NCBI RefSeq assembly: GCF_001938945.1
Contig: NZ_MKIO01000048.1
Coordinates: 80,903 to 144,902, forward strand
DNA from: Xaviernesmea rhizosphaerae
Lineage (GTDB): Bacteria; Pseudomonadota; Alphaproteobacteria; Rhizobiales; Rhizobiaceae
Direction: 5' to 3'
DNA length: 64,000 nt
Made by a program: the position numbers and the translations under genes. A model generated the notes under the pieces. The model did not search any database. It was not told the DNA's origin and saw only the letters and a list, made by a program, of their open reading frames with translations. This document shows positions 24,781-33,245 of this stretch, piece by piece. Within the stretch, counting starts at the first letter, position 1. Each line of letters opens with the position of its first letter.

Positions 24781-26238
24781 TCACACCCCGCTCGCCGGAA
24801 TGCCCGTGCGTTCCACCTTGCGCGGCGCCGTCAGCTCCTTCCAGGTGGAGAGCGCCTTGGCGGGCGCGGTCAGCGGCGGGCGGGAGACGAAGCGGCCATG
24901 GCCCTCCTGGCTCTTCATCGCGCCTTCTTCCACTGCCACCTGGCCGCGCGTCAGCGTGAAGCGCGGCAGACCCATGACTTCCTTGCCCTCGAAGACATTG
25001 TAGTCGATGGCCGATTGCTGGGCGCCGGCCGTAATGGTCTTGCCGCGCTTCGGATCCCAGACGACGAGATCGGCATCGGCGCCGACCAGGATCGCGCCCT
25101 TCTTCGGATAGATGTTGAGGATCTTGGCGATGTTGGTGGAGGTGACGGCGACGAATTCGTTCATCGTCAGGCGGCCGGTGCTCACCCCGTAGGTCCACAG
25201 CATGGGCAGCCGGTCTTCCAGCCCGCCGGTGCCGTTCGGGATCTTGCGGAAATCGCCAAGGCCGGTGCGCTTCTGCGCCGTGGTGAAGGCGCAATGGTCC
25301 GTCGCCACGCATTGCAGCGAGCCCGACGCCAAGCCTGCCCAGAGGCTGTCCTGATGCGCCTTGCTGCGGAAGGGCGGCGACATCACCCGGCGCGCCGCAT
25401 GGTCCCAGTCCTTGTTGAAATATTCGCTCTCGTCCAGCGTCAGATGCTGGATCAGCGGCTCGCCATAGACGCGCATGCCCTTCTGCCGGGCGCGGCGGAT
25501 CGCCTCATGGCTCTGCTCGCAGGAGGTATGGACGATATAGACCGGGCAGCCCGCCATGTCGGCGATCATGATCGCGCGGTTGGTGGCCTCGCCCTCCACC
25601 TCGGGCGGGCGGGAATAGGCATGCGCTTCCGGCCCGTCATTGCCTTCCGCCATCAGTTTGGCCTGCATCTGCGCCACCACGTCGCCGTTTTCGGCATGGA
25701 CGAGCGGCAGGGCGCCGAGCTCGGCGCAGCGCTGGAAGGAGGAGAACATCTCGTCGTCATCCACCATCAGCGCGCCCTTATAGGCCATGAAATGCTTGAA
25801 GGTGTTGATGCCCTTGTCGCGGACGATGGTCTCCATCTCGTCGAACACCTGCTCGCCCCACCAGGTGATCGCCATGTGGAAGGAATAGTCGCAGGCCGCG
25901 CGCGAGGTCTTGTTGTCCCACATGGTCAGCGCGTCGAGCATGGACTGGCCGGGATTGGGCAGGGCGAAATCCACCACCATCGTCGTGCCGCCGGCCAGCG
26001 CCGCGCGCGTGCCGCTGTCGAAGTCATCGGCCGAATAGGTGCCCATGAAGGGCATCTCCAGGTGCGTATGCGGATCGATGCCGCCGGGCATGACGTAACA
26101 GCCTGTCGTGTCAAGCTCGGTCCCGCCCTTGAGGTTCGGCCCGATCTCGGCGATCACGCCGTCTTCGATGCGGATATCGGCCTTGTAGGTGAGATCGGCG
26201 GTGACGATGGTGCCGTTCTTGATGATGGTGCTGGTCAT
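24781..26238 (-). CDS. hydA: Dihydropyrimidinase / D-hydantoinase
   Basis: Zinc hydrolase of the cyclic amidohydrolase superfamily that opens dihydrouracil or dihydrothymine to N-carbamoyl-beta-amino acids, step two of reductive pyrimidine breakdown. 485 residues. Metal ligands are visible: DPHTHLEMP, carbamylated Lys of FMAYKGALM, His of VHAENGD and of IVHTSCEQS, and Asp of VATDHCAF. AAGGGAAC precedes the ATG at 26238. With preTA (step one) and the amidohydrolase (step three) nearby, the whole pathway is encoded here. Confidence 0.94.
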   Translation of the reverse strand: MTSTIIKNGTIVTADLTYKADIRIEDGVIAEIGPNLKGGTELDTTGCYVMPGGIDPHTHLEMPFMGTYSADDFDSGTRAALAGGTTMVVDFALPNPGQSMLDALTMWDNKTSRAACDYSFHMAITWWGEQVFDEMETIVRDKGINTFKHFMAYKGALMVDDDEMFSSFQRCAELGALPLVHAENGDVVAQMQAKLMAEGNDGPEAHAYSRPPEVEGEATNRAIMIADMAGCPVYIVHTSCEQSHEAIRRARQKGMRVYGEPLIQHLTLDESEYFNKDWDHAARRVMSPPFRSKAHQDSLWAGLASGSLQCVATDHCAFTTAQKRTGLGDFRKIPNGTGGLEDRLPMLWTYGVSTGRLTMNEFVAVTSTNIAKILNIYPKKGAILVGADADLVVWDPKRGKTITAGAQQSAIDYNVFEGKEVMGLPRFTLTRGQVAVEEGAMKSQEGHGRFVSRPPLTAPAKALSTWKELTAPRKVERTGIPASGV

Positions 26239-26254
26239 GGCTGTTCCCTTATCC

Positions 26255-26614
26255 TTACGCCTCGCTGCGGGCACCGATCAGCCGATCGAAACCCATGATG
26301 TGCAGAAGCGCTGTTTCAACTTTGGCCAGGTCGACCGCCGAGAGCTGACCGACCTTTTGACGGATGACGCTCTTGCGCAGCGGCGAAAGCTTGTCCGTCA
26401 TGATCTGCGATGGCTGGCCGAGCCCGTTTTCCGGACTTGGCTCGATGAGGGGCCGCAGAACGGGCGCCTCGATCAGATGGCTGGTCATCGGGCAGGCGAG
26501 CGCCGTGCTGAAGATCGGCAGGAACAGATCCGACTGGAGGATGACGGCAGGGCGCGGTTTCCCGACATCGCCGGGGAAAGCCGCAATCACGACATCGCCC
26601 CGGCTGAGCATCAT
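26255..26614 (-). CDS. MazF/PemK-type endoribonuclease toxin
   Basis: A 119-residue toxin of the MazF family, expected to cleave mRNA. It starts MMLSRGDVVIAAFPGD and has the characteristic GKPRPAVILQSD (conserved Arg) and ACPMTSHL (conserved Thr/Ser) segments. The ATG at 26614 overlaps the antitoxin stop by 4 nt. It lies inside the pyrimidine-degradation operon, 16 nt before the dihydropyrimidinase gene. Confidence 0.87.
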   Translation of the reverse strand: MMLSRGDVVIAAFPGDVGKPRPAVILQSDLFLPIFSTALACPMTSHLIEAPVLRPLIEPSPENGLGQPSQIMTDKLSPLRKSVIRQKVGQLSAVDLAKVETALLHIMGFDRLIGARSEA

Positions 26615-26823
26615 GGCTTGTCCCACTCCGACGGTCCTGCTGCCTCGATCCAGCCCGTCACGTCATCCGTCTGATCGGCGGCGGCGATCCGTTCGGCTTC
26701 CGCTGACAGGCGGGCGTTCAGCAGGGTGTCCTCCGCCTCCGGAACCCAGATTTCGACCGGACGATATCCTTGGCGCAGAAGCTCTGCGCGCTCGTCGCCG
26801 GTCAGTTCTCTCGGTCGTCCCAT
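26611..26823 (-). CDS. Antitoxin MazE family protein (DUF3018)
   Basis: A 70-residue antitoxin: MGRPRELTGDERAELLRQGY followed by RPVEIWVPEAED matches the DUF3018/MazE-type antitoxins that pair with MazF. The acidic C-terminal part (TDDVTGWIEAAG) should wrap the toxin. GAAGGAA precedes the ATG at 26823; an ATG 15 nt upstream is the alternative. It overlaps the toxin gene by 4 nt and starts 36 nt after the amidohydrolase gene. Confidence 0.85.
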   Translation of the reverse strand: MGRPRELTGDERAELLRQGYRPVEIWVPEAEDTLLNARLSAEAERIAAADQTDDVTGWIEAAGPSEWDKP

Positions 26824-26858
26824 GACGCGTTCCTTCATCCGGTTCGGATGCCGCTATT

Positions 26859-28109
26859 CTACTCCACCAGCCCCGCCGTCTCCACCACCGCATGGAACAG
26901 CACGTCGCAGCCGGCCGACGCCCAGTCCTTCGAGATTTCTTCCGCCTCGTTGTGCGAAAGGCCGCCGACGCAGGGGCACATGATCATGGTGGCGGGCGCC
27001 ACCTTGGCGGCCCAGCAGGCATCGTGGCCGGCGCCGGAGATGATGTCGCGATGCGACAGGCCGAGCTTTTCGGCCGAGCGTCGCACCGTGTCGACGAGGC
27101 CGGGATCGAAGGTCACGGGATCGAAATGGCCGACGGCCTCGACCGAACAGCCGACGCCGATGGCGGAACAGATCTCTGCCGCTTCCGCCTCGATGCGCGC
27201 GCGCATCGCATTGAGCTTGGCGAGATCGGGCGAGCGGATATCGACGGTGAAAACCACCTTGCCCGGCAGGACATTGCGCGAATTGGGCGAGAAGAACACC
27301 TGGCCGACGCCGCCCACGGCATCCGGCTGGCTCTCCATCGCCACGGTCTGCACCATCTCGACGATGCGCGACAGGGCCAGTCCGGCATTCACCCGCATCG
27401 TCATCGGCGTGGAGCCGGTATGGGCTTCGCGCCCGGTCAGCGTGAATTCCAGCCACCACAGGCCCTGGCAATGGGTGACGACGCCGATGGTCTTGTTCTC
27501 GGCTTCAAGGATCGGGCCCTGCTCGATGTGATATTCGAGATAGGCGTGCATCTTGCGCGCGCCCACCTCTTCCTCGCCCAGCCAGCCGATGCGCTGCAGT
27601 TCGTCCCCGTAGGTCTTGCCCTCGGGATCCTTGCGCGAATAGGCATAATCGAGCGTATGCACGCCGGCAAAGACGCCGGAGGCCAGCATGGCAGGAGCGA
27701 AGCGCGCGCCTTCCTCATTGGCCCAGTTGGTGACGACGACGGGATGCTTCGTGCGGATATTAAGATCGTTCATGGTGCGCACGACTTCGAGCGCCGCGAG
27801 CACGCCGAGCACGCCATCGAACTTGCCGCCGGTCGGCTGGGTGTCGAGATGCGAGCCGACATAGACGGGCAGGGCGTCGGGATCCTCGCCCGCGCGGGTG
27901 GCGAACATGGTGCCCATCTTGTCCACGCCCATGGTCAGGCCGGCGGCCTCGCACCAGGATTGAAACAGGCTGCGGCCCTCGGCATCCGCGTCGGTGAGCG
28001 TCTGGCGGTTGTTGCCGCCGGCGATGCCGGGGCCGATTCTCGCCATGTCCATCAGCGCGTCCCAGAGCCGATCGGAATTCACGCGCATGTTCTCGCCTGG
28101 CGCTGCCAT
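26859..28109 (-). CDS. N-carbamoyl-beta-alanine amidohydrolase (M20 family Zn hydrolase)
   Basis: Zinc- or manganese-dependent amidase, 416 residues, that would release beta-alanine (or beta-aminoisobutyrate), CO2 and ammonia, the last step of reductive pyrimidine breakdown. Motifs: GSHLDTQPTGGKFDGVLGVL (metal His and Asp), ANEEGARFAPAM (Glu ligands), EYHIEQGP, and GAGHDACW. Close relatives include allantoate amidohydrolases and L-carbamoylases. The assignment to pyrimidines rests on the neighbouring hydA, preTA and rutR. It is first in the minus-strand operon. AGGGAGA precedes the ATG. Confidence 0.9.
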   Translation of the reverse strand: MAAPGENMRVNSDRLWDALMDMARIGPGIAGGNNRQTLTDADAEGRSLFQSWCEAAGLTMGVDKMGTMFATRAGEDPDALPVYVGSHLDTQPTGGKFDGVLGVLAALEVVRTMNDLNIRTKHPVVVTNWANEEGARFAPAMLASGVFAGVHTLDYAYSRKDPEGKTYGDELQRIGWLGEEEVGARKMHAYLEYHIEQGPILEAENKTIGVVTHCQGLWWLEFTLTGREAHTGSTPMTMRVNAGLALSRIVEMVQTVAMESQPDAVGGVGQVFFSPNSRNVLPGKVVFTVDIRSPDLAKLNAMRARIEAEAAEICSAIGVGCSVEAVGHFDPVTFDPGLVDTVRRSAEKLGLSHRDIISGAGHDACWAAKVAPATMIMCPCVGGLSHNEAEEISKDWASAGCDVLFHAVVETAGLVE

Positions 28110-28448
28110 GGCGTCTCCCTTTCATCGCTTGCGCAGGCCCCGGCCTGTTCCGCCGGACGCGCCCGCTTCGTTCCCATTGCGGACCTCCTGGTGCGGAACG
28201 TTTCCCGTTCTCGCCCGCGGCCCTTTCTTGTTCTTGTGCCGTGCTGGCCACGGCCTGGGGCCCCGTTTTCCGGGGCTTCCGGTTTTTGTGATCGGCCGGC
28301 CGATCGGCCGTTGCCTTTGCCGGCGAACTGTCTGATAATTTGACCGGTTGGTAAACATTATGAGCTTCCACCGCCGCACTCAAGACGAAAAAATCAAAAA
28401 TTTCGGTGTGGTGGCGAAGCCTTCGCGAAGGGGGGCGGCGGGACATCC
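28110..28448. other. Divergent control region of the pyrimidine operon and rutR
   Basis: A 339-bp gene-free region between the minus-strand operon and plus-strand rutR. It carries the RutR-like site at 28340-28355. A small perfect palindrome GGCCGGCCGATCGGCC lies near 28283. No open reading frame with family support was seen. Confidence 0.6.
28340..28355. promoter_or_regulatory. Putative RutR operator at rutR/pyrimidine operon
   Basis: TTGACCGGTTGGTAAA matches 12 of 14 defined positions of the Escherichia coli RutR site as I recall it (TTGACCA-N2-TGGTCAA). It lies 94 bp before the RutR-like gene and about 230 bp before the divergent operon. RutR in enterobacteria is released by uracil or thymine. 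The role here is inference. Confidence 0.55.
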
Positions 28449-29093
28449 ATGGTACTTCCGAGAGCAGCGAAAACACAGCGTCGCACCCGGATCCAGGAGG
28501 AAAAGGAAGAGCGGATTCTCGAGGCGGCGCTGGAGGTTTTTGCCACCAACGGCTTTCGCGGCTCGACCATCGACCAGATCGCCGACGTGGCCGGCATGTC
28601 CAAGCCGAACCTGCTCTATTACTTCCGCACCAAGGAGGCGATGCACCGCGCCCTGATCGAGCGCGTGCTGGACACCTGGCTCGACCCGCTGCGCGCTTTC
28701 GATGCTGAGGGCAATCCGGTCACCGAGATCCGCAGCTACATCCGCCGCAAGCTGGAAATGTCGCGCGACTTCCCGCGCGAGAGCCGGCTGTTCGCCAATG
28801 AGATCCTGCAGGGCGCGCCGCATATCGAGGACGAGTTGGTCGGGCCACTGAAGCAGCTGGTGGACGAGAAGGCGCAGGTGATCCGCGCCTGGGCCAAGGC
28901 GGGCAAGATCGCCAAATGCGATCCCTATCATCTGATCTTCTCCATCTGGGCCACGACCCAGCATTATGCCGATTTCGACGTGCAGGTGCGCGCCGTGCTG
29001 GGCGAGGATCTGGCAGGCGAGGGGCGCTTCGAGGATGCCGCGCGGTTTCTCGAGCAATTGTTCCTGCACGGCTTGACGCCGCAGGGCGGCTAA
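28449..29093 (+). CDS. rutR: TetR-family regulator, RutR-like
   Basis: Pyrimidine-responsive transcriptional regulator, 214 residues. The N-terminal helix-turn-helix (ILEAALEVFATNGFRGSTID, then AGMSKPNLLYYFRTKEAMH) and the C-terminal ligand domain (RRKLEMSRDFPRESRLFANEIL, then IFSIWATTQHYADFDVQV) match the RutR/YcdC group closely. AAGGGGGGCGG precedes the ATG. It is divergent from the amidohydrolase/hydantoinase operon, and a RutR-like site lies between. It ends 19 nt from the convergent cyclase gene. Confidence 0.9.
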   Translation: MVLPRAAKTQRRTRIQEEKEERILEAALEVFATNGFRGSTIDQIADVAGMSKPNLLYYFRTKEAMHRALIERVLDTWLDPLRAFDAEGNPVTEIRSYIRRKLEMSRDFPRESRLFANEILQGAPHIEDELVGPLKQLVDEKAQVIRAWAKAGKIAKCDPYHLIFSIWATTQHYADFDVQVRAVLGEDLAGEGRFEDAARFLEQLFLHGLTPQGG

Positions 29094-29112
29094 TCCCTGC
29101 AAGCCGGGCGCT

Positions 29113-30798
29113 TCAGCCGCGCTCCGCCGCAGGTGTCGCCTCGGCCTTGCGGGCCGCCTCGATCATCGGCGCGAGGCTGCGTGCATCCTGTACGATCAGG
29201 GTTTCCAGCGTGCCGGTGCGGCCGCGAATGCTGATCGGATAGGTCGGCTGATCCTCGAGCGAGACGCCGGCTTGACGCAGAAGATCGGCCGAGACCGCCA
29301 GTTCCGCGTCATATTCCTTGGCAAAGCCTTCCAGGCGGCTGGCGGCATTGACCGAATCGCCGACGGCGGTCAGCGCGGCCGCCTGCCCATAGCCGATCCG
29401 GCCGATGATGGCCGTGCCCGCATGCATGCCCATGGCCACGCGGAACGGCCTTGTAAGCTCGCTTTCGAAGCGCTGGTTCAACAGGCGGATGCCGTGGGAG
29501 ATCTCGGTTGCTGCGGTCAGCGCCTGCAGGCTCGCCTCGTTCAGCCGATTGTGCAGGCCGAACATGGCGAAGACGCCATCGCCGATGAACTTGTTGACCA
29601 CGCCGCCGGCGCCCTCGACGGCCTCGCCGACCATTTCGAAATAGCGGTTCAGCAGAAACACCGTGTCGAAGGGCAGGTGCTGTTGGCTCATGCGGGTGAA
29701 ATCGCGCAGATCGCAGAAGAGCAGGGCGACGCGTCGCTCGCGCCCGCCCGTCTCCTCCTCCGGCGTCTGCACTTTCACCCCGATATTGTCCGCGCCCAGG
29801 ATCGGCGCGATGGCCACGTCGAATTGCGGCTTGAGTTGGCAGGCGAGGCGGACATTGTCGGGCGCATTGATCCGCTCCAGCGTCGCGCGCTCGGCCTTGC
29901 CGGCCGGCGGCAGCCGGTCCAGGCCTTCCGTCACGCGGACCCGGCAGGTGGAGCAGCGGCCGCGGCCGCCGCAGATGGCGACATGGGGAATGCCCGCCGC
30001 GCGGCTCGCCTCCAGCAGGCTGAAGCCGCGATTGACCGAGAGCACGCGACCATCGGGATAGCGGATGCGCACCTTGCCGCGCATGGGTATGAGCCGGGCG
30101 ATCAGCACGCCCGCGATCGAGAGCCCCAGGCCCGCAAACAGCGCGATGCGGATCTCGGCCAGCACCGCCGGGTCGGTGCGCCCCTTCATGAACCAGCTTT
30201 GAGACGGCAGGGCCGCGCCGAGCGAGCGCCCGCCGGCGGCAAAGCCGAGCAGGGCGAGCAGCGGCACCATCAGCGCCAGTGTGTAGAGCGGCAGGGCGAT
30301 GCGCGGATACCAGGGCTTCGGCCGCAGCCAGAACCAGAAGCCGAGACAGCCATGCGCCCATGCCAGAAGCAGGGCCAATGACTGGTCCAGCCGGTCGATC
30401 GGCTTGCCCCAGAGATAGGGCAGCAGATCGTAATAGCCGGCGGAATAGCCCGACAGGACCCAGTCGATCCGCGTGGCGGTGACATGGCCGACGAGCAGGA
30501 AGGGCATGGCCAGCCCGGAGACGATCTTCAGCTTTTCCTTCCAGGGCATGCGCAGCGTCTGGCGGCGGTAGAGCGCTTCCAGCGCAAGCACGAAATGCAC
30601 CGCCAGCGCTCCGTAAAGGGCGATGCCGCCGAGCGGATTGCGCCAGAGGAGGTTGAAGGTCAGGCGTCCGCGTTCCATGGCCTGGACGGAGATCAGGCCG
30701 AGCGCATGGTTGGAAAAATGCGTCAGGAGAAAGACCCCGAGGATCAGCCCCGAGGCCAGATGAAGCCGCTTGCGCACCCGCGAGGGGTCGAGTCTCAC
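29113..30798 (-). CDS. Membrane/2Fe-2S ferredoxin/class III adenylate cyclase fusion
   Basis: A 561-residue protein with three parts. Residues ~1-235 contain several membrane helices with conserved His (HLASGLILGVFLLTHFSNHALG), reminiscent of haem-binding membrane anchors. Residues ~245-340 form a ferredoxin domain with CGGRGRCSTC and a later Cys (RLACQLKP). Residues ~355-540 are a class III cyclase with metal Asp in FCDLRDFT and GDGVFAMFG, Lys in NKFIGD, and the NAASR transition-state motif. It should make cAMP under redox or haem control (inference). The start is a GTG at 30798 because a perfect AGGAGG lies just upstream; an in-frame ATG at 30924 lacks one. Confidence 0.88.
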   Translation of the reverse strand: MRLDPSRVRKRLHLASGLILGVFLLTHFSNHALGLISVQAMERGRLTFNLLWRNPLGGIALYGALAVHFVLALEALYRRQTLRMPWKEKLKIVSGLAMPFLLVGHVTATRIDWVLSGYSAGYYDLLPYLWGKPIDRLDQSLALLLAWAHGCLGFWFWLRPKPWYPRIALPLYTLALMVPLLALLGFAAGGRSLGAALPSQSWFMKGRTDPAVLAEIRIALFAGLGLSIAGVLIARLIPMRGKVRIRYPDGRVLSVNRGFSLLEASRAAGIPHVAICGGRGRCSTCRVRVTEGLDRLPPAGKAERATLERINAPDNVRLACQLKPQFDVAIAPILGADNIGVKVQTPEEETGGRERRVALLFCDLRDFTRMSQQHLPFDTVFLLNRYFEMVGEAVEGAGGVVNKFIGDGVFAMFGLHNRLNEASLQALTAATEISHGIRLLNQRFESELTRPFRVAMGMHAGTAIIGRIGYGQAAALTAVGDSVNAASRLEGFAKEYDAELAVSADLLRQAGVSLEDQPTYPISIRGRTGTLETLIVQDARSLAPMIEAARKAEATPAAERG

Positions 30799-30994
30799 GC
30801 AACGTCCTCCTGACCATCCGACGAATAGACCGGGCGGAAACGCCACAGCCGTCCGGTGCCGGCCAAGCGCCGCTCCGGTCTCTTCCCGCATCCCTTCCGC
30901 TGCCCGGGCCTTTCGCGCGGCCATGCAGCCGCGTCAGGGCCCGGCGGAACACAGAACCGGTGCGCTCCATATCGCCAGCTTTGCATGTTTAGGC

Positions 30995-31010
30995 AACCAT
31001 CGCGGTGGTT
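30995..31010. promoter_or_regulatory. 16-bp near-palindrome upstream of the cyclase gene
   Basis: AACCATCGCGGTGGTT is an inverted repeat with a single central-arm mismatch, about 200 bp before the cyclase start, in the 310-bp gap after the LysR gene. It has the form of an operator. The regulator is unknown. Nothing else is evident in this gap. Confidence 0.3.
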
Positions 31011-31108
31011 ACAAATTGTTCACTGGCCTGGCGGCGCGAAACCTGTCGTCCCCTTGAACGGTGCGCAGGCAAGGAATCGCTTCCATTTTTCCCGAGCGGC
31101 GGGCCGGC

Positions 31109-32041
31109 TCAGGGCACGGCCGCGCATGCCGGATCGACCAGCGCGCCGACGCGGGCCGGCAGGTCCGCCGCCAGGCGGTCGATGGCGATCCTGAGCTTGG
31201 GCAGCATCACCGGCGTCTTCAGCCAGACGGCATGGGAGGAAAAGGCGATGCTCTCGACATCCGACATCACCTGCACCAGCCGCCCTTCCGCCACCGCCGT
31301 GCGCACCATCCAGCAGGGCAGCCAGGCAAGGCCGAGGCCGGCGCAGGCGGCATCCAGAAGCGCTTCGAGATCGTCCACCCGCAGCCGCGTGCGGGGAATG
31401 ACCGCGCGCATCGGCTCGGCCGGCGTGGGAAAGATCCAGCTGCGCACGGCGGGCCCGCGCGCATAGAGCAGGCCGTCATGGGCCGCGAGATCCTCCAGCC
31501 GGCGCGGCACGCCGCGCGCGGCCAGGTAGGACGGGGCGGCGCAGACGGTCATGCGCTGGAACACGATCCGCCGGGTCATCAGCTCGGGCTCGTCCTTCAG
31601 CACGCCGTTGCGGATGCACAGGTCGAAGCCTTCCTCCACCAGATCGACCACCCGGTCGCTGAAGGAGAGGTCCAGCTCCAGCCCGGGATGCTCGCGCATA
31701 AGGCAGGCCAGGATCGGGGCGATGCAGCTGCGCCCCAGCACCACCGGCATGGAGACCCGCAGCCGCCCGCGCACCTCCCGCCGCCCGCTTTCGATCAGCG
31801 CCTCGCCGGCGCGGATTTCCGCCACCGCCTTCAGGCAGCGCTCGTAGAAGAAGCGGCCTTCCTCCGTCAGGCTCTGGCGCCGCGTGGTGCGGTGGAACAG
31901 CCGGGTGCCAAGCCGCGCCTCCATCCGCCCGATCGCCTTGGCCACCGCCGAACGGGTGAGGTGCAGCCGCTCGGCCGCCTGCGAGAAGCTGCCGGCTTCC
32001 GCCGCCTCGACAAAGATCGGCACATCGCGAAGCTGCTCCAT
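31109..32041 (-). CDS. LysR-family transcriptional regulator
   Basis: A 310-residue regulator with an N-terminal winged helix (VEAAEAGSFSQAAERLHLTR, then SAVAKAIGRMEARLG) and a substrate-binding domain of the CrgA-like group (GRLRVSMPVVLGRSCIAPIL; DLCIRNGVLKDEPELMTRRI). It is divergent from the quinone-reductase-like gene 124 bp away, so it most likely controls that gene in response to a small aromatic or electrophilic inducer. The inducer is inference. Confidence 0.9.
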   Translation of the reverse strand: MEQLRDVPIFVEAAEAGSFSQAAERLHLTRSAVAKAIGRMEARLGTRLFHRTTRRQSLTEEGRFFYERCLKAVAEIRAGEALIESGRREVRGRLRVSMPVVLGRSCIAPILACLMREHPGLELDLSFSDRVVDLVEEGFDLCIRNGVLKDEPELMTRRIVFQRMTVCAAPSYLAARGVPRRLEDLAAHDGLLYARGPAVRSWIFPTPAEPMRAVIPRTRLRVDDLEALLDAACAGLGLAWLPCWMVRTAVAEGRLVQVMSDVESIAFSSHAVWLKTPVMLPKLRIAIDRLAADLPARVGALVDPACAAVP

Positions 32042-32165
32042 CGTATCCTCATGGTCGACAATGAGTGGAAAGACTATCGCAAATGCCGCGCGGAATTCAA
32101 CGATAAACTCCTTGCGTCATCCGGACCGGCAAGGTCCGAACCAAACCGCAAGGAAGAAGACGACC

Positions 32166-33203
32166 ATGACCCTCTCGCCTGCCATCCGCCGCTGGAGCCT
32201 CTCTGCCTATGGCCAGCAGAACCTCAGCCTTTCGAGCGCAAGCCCGTCAGATGCATGGGGCCGCGCGCCCGAGGGCGCGGAGATAAGGGTCAGGGTCGAG
32301 GCGGTCTCGCTCAACTACCGCGACAAGCTGATTGTGGAAAACGGCATGGGCGCAGCACTCGCCTTTCCCTTCGTTCCCGCCTCGGACATGGCTGGCACGG
32401 TCGAGGCAGCGGGCCCCGATGCGACCCGCTTCAAGCCGGGCGATCGGGTGATCTCCACCTTCTTCCCCAGCTGGATCGAGGGGCGCGCCGCCGGCAATGC
32501 CCTGATGCCGCCCTATCGCGCGCTCGGCGGTGCCTTTCCCGGCGTGCTGGCCGAGCAGGTGACCTTCCCCGAGGACTGGTTCGTCGCCGCGCCGGCGACA
32601 CTCGATGCGGCCGAGGCCAGCACCTTGCCCTGCGCCGGCCTGACCGCCTGGACCGCGCTGGTGGAAACGGGCGCCATCAAAGCCGGCGATCGGGTCCTGA
32701 TCAAGGGAACGGGCGGCGTCGGCCTCTTCGCCCTGCAGATCGCCAAGGCCCACGGGGCGGAAGTCTTCCTCACAACCGGCAGCGCGGAGAAGGGCGAACG
32801 CGCCCGTGCGCTGGGCGCCGACCATATCCTGCCGCGCGAAAACTGGGTGCAGCCGCTGTTGCAGGCCTCCGGCGATCACGGCGCCGATCATGTGGTGGAT
32901 CTCGTCGGCGGGCCGACGCTCGCCCAGTCGCTGCAGGCCGTTTCGGTCGGCGGCCGCATCTCGGTGATCGGCGTTCTCGAGGGCTTCGATCTCCAGGCCT
33001 CGGCCGGCCCGCTGCTGATGAAGAGCGCCACCATCCAGGGCATCAGCGTCGGCCATCGCCGCGCGCTGGAGGATCTGGTGCGCGCAGTCGACCGGATCGG
33101 CCTCAAGCCCGTGATCGACGCGCGCTACCCCTTCGAGGCTGCCCAGGACGCCTTCGCCCATCTGGAGCACGGCCCCTTCGGCAAGGTGGTGATCACGCTG
33201 TGA
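32166..33203 (+). CDS. Zinc-independent MDR-family NAD(P)H oxidoreductase
   Basis: A 345-residue medium-chain dehydrogenase/reductase of the quinone oxidoreductase type. The GroES-like N-domain (VRVEAVSLNYRDKLIVENG) is followed by a Rossmann fold with GDRVLIKGTGGVGLFALQIA. The usual Cys/His catalytic zinc set is not evident, which suggests a reductase rather than an alcohol dehydrogenase. AAGGAAG before the ATG at 32166 sets the start; an in-frame upstream extension runs into the LysR gene and was rejected. The substrate is unknown; regulation by the divergent LysR protein is likely. Confidence 0.87.
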   Translation: MTLSPAIRRWSLSAYGQQNLSLSSASPSDAWGRAPEGAEIRVRVEAVSLNYRDKLIVENGMGAALAFPFVPASDMAGTVEAAGPDATRFKPGDRVISTFFPSWIEGRAAGNALMPPYRALGGAFPGVLAEQVTFPEDWFVAAPATLDAAEASTLPCAGLTAWTALVETGAIKAGDRVLIKGTGGVGLFALQIAKAHGAEVFLTTGSAEKGERARALGADHILPRENWVQPLLQASGDHGADHVVDLVGGPTLAQSLQAVSVGGRISVIGVLEGFDLQASAGPLLMKSATIQGISVGHRRALEDLVRAVDRIGLKPVIDARYPFEAAQDAFAHLEHGPFGKVVITL

Positions 33204-33205
33204 TG

Positions 33206-33239
33206 AAAAAGCCGGGCCTCTCGCTAGGAGAGGCCCGGC
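33206..33239 (-). terminator. Terminator of preTA (convergent with the reductase gene)
   Basis: GCCGGGCCTCTC/GAGAGGCCCGGC, a perfect 12-bp stem with a 5-nt loop (33211-33239). On the minus strand it is followed by TTTTT, so it terminates preA. It may also act on the plus-strand gene, but no T-run follows there. Confidence 0.88.
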
Positions 33240-33245
33240 CTGTGC

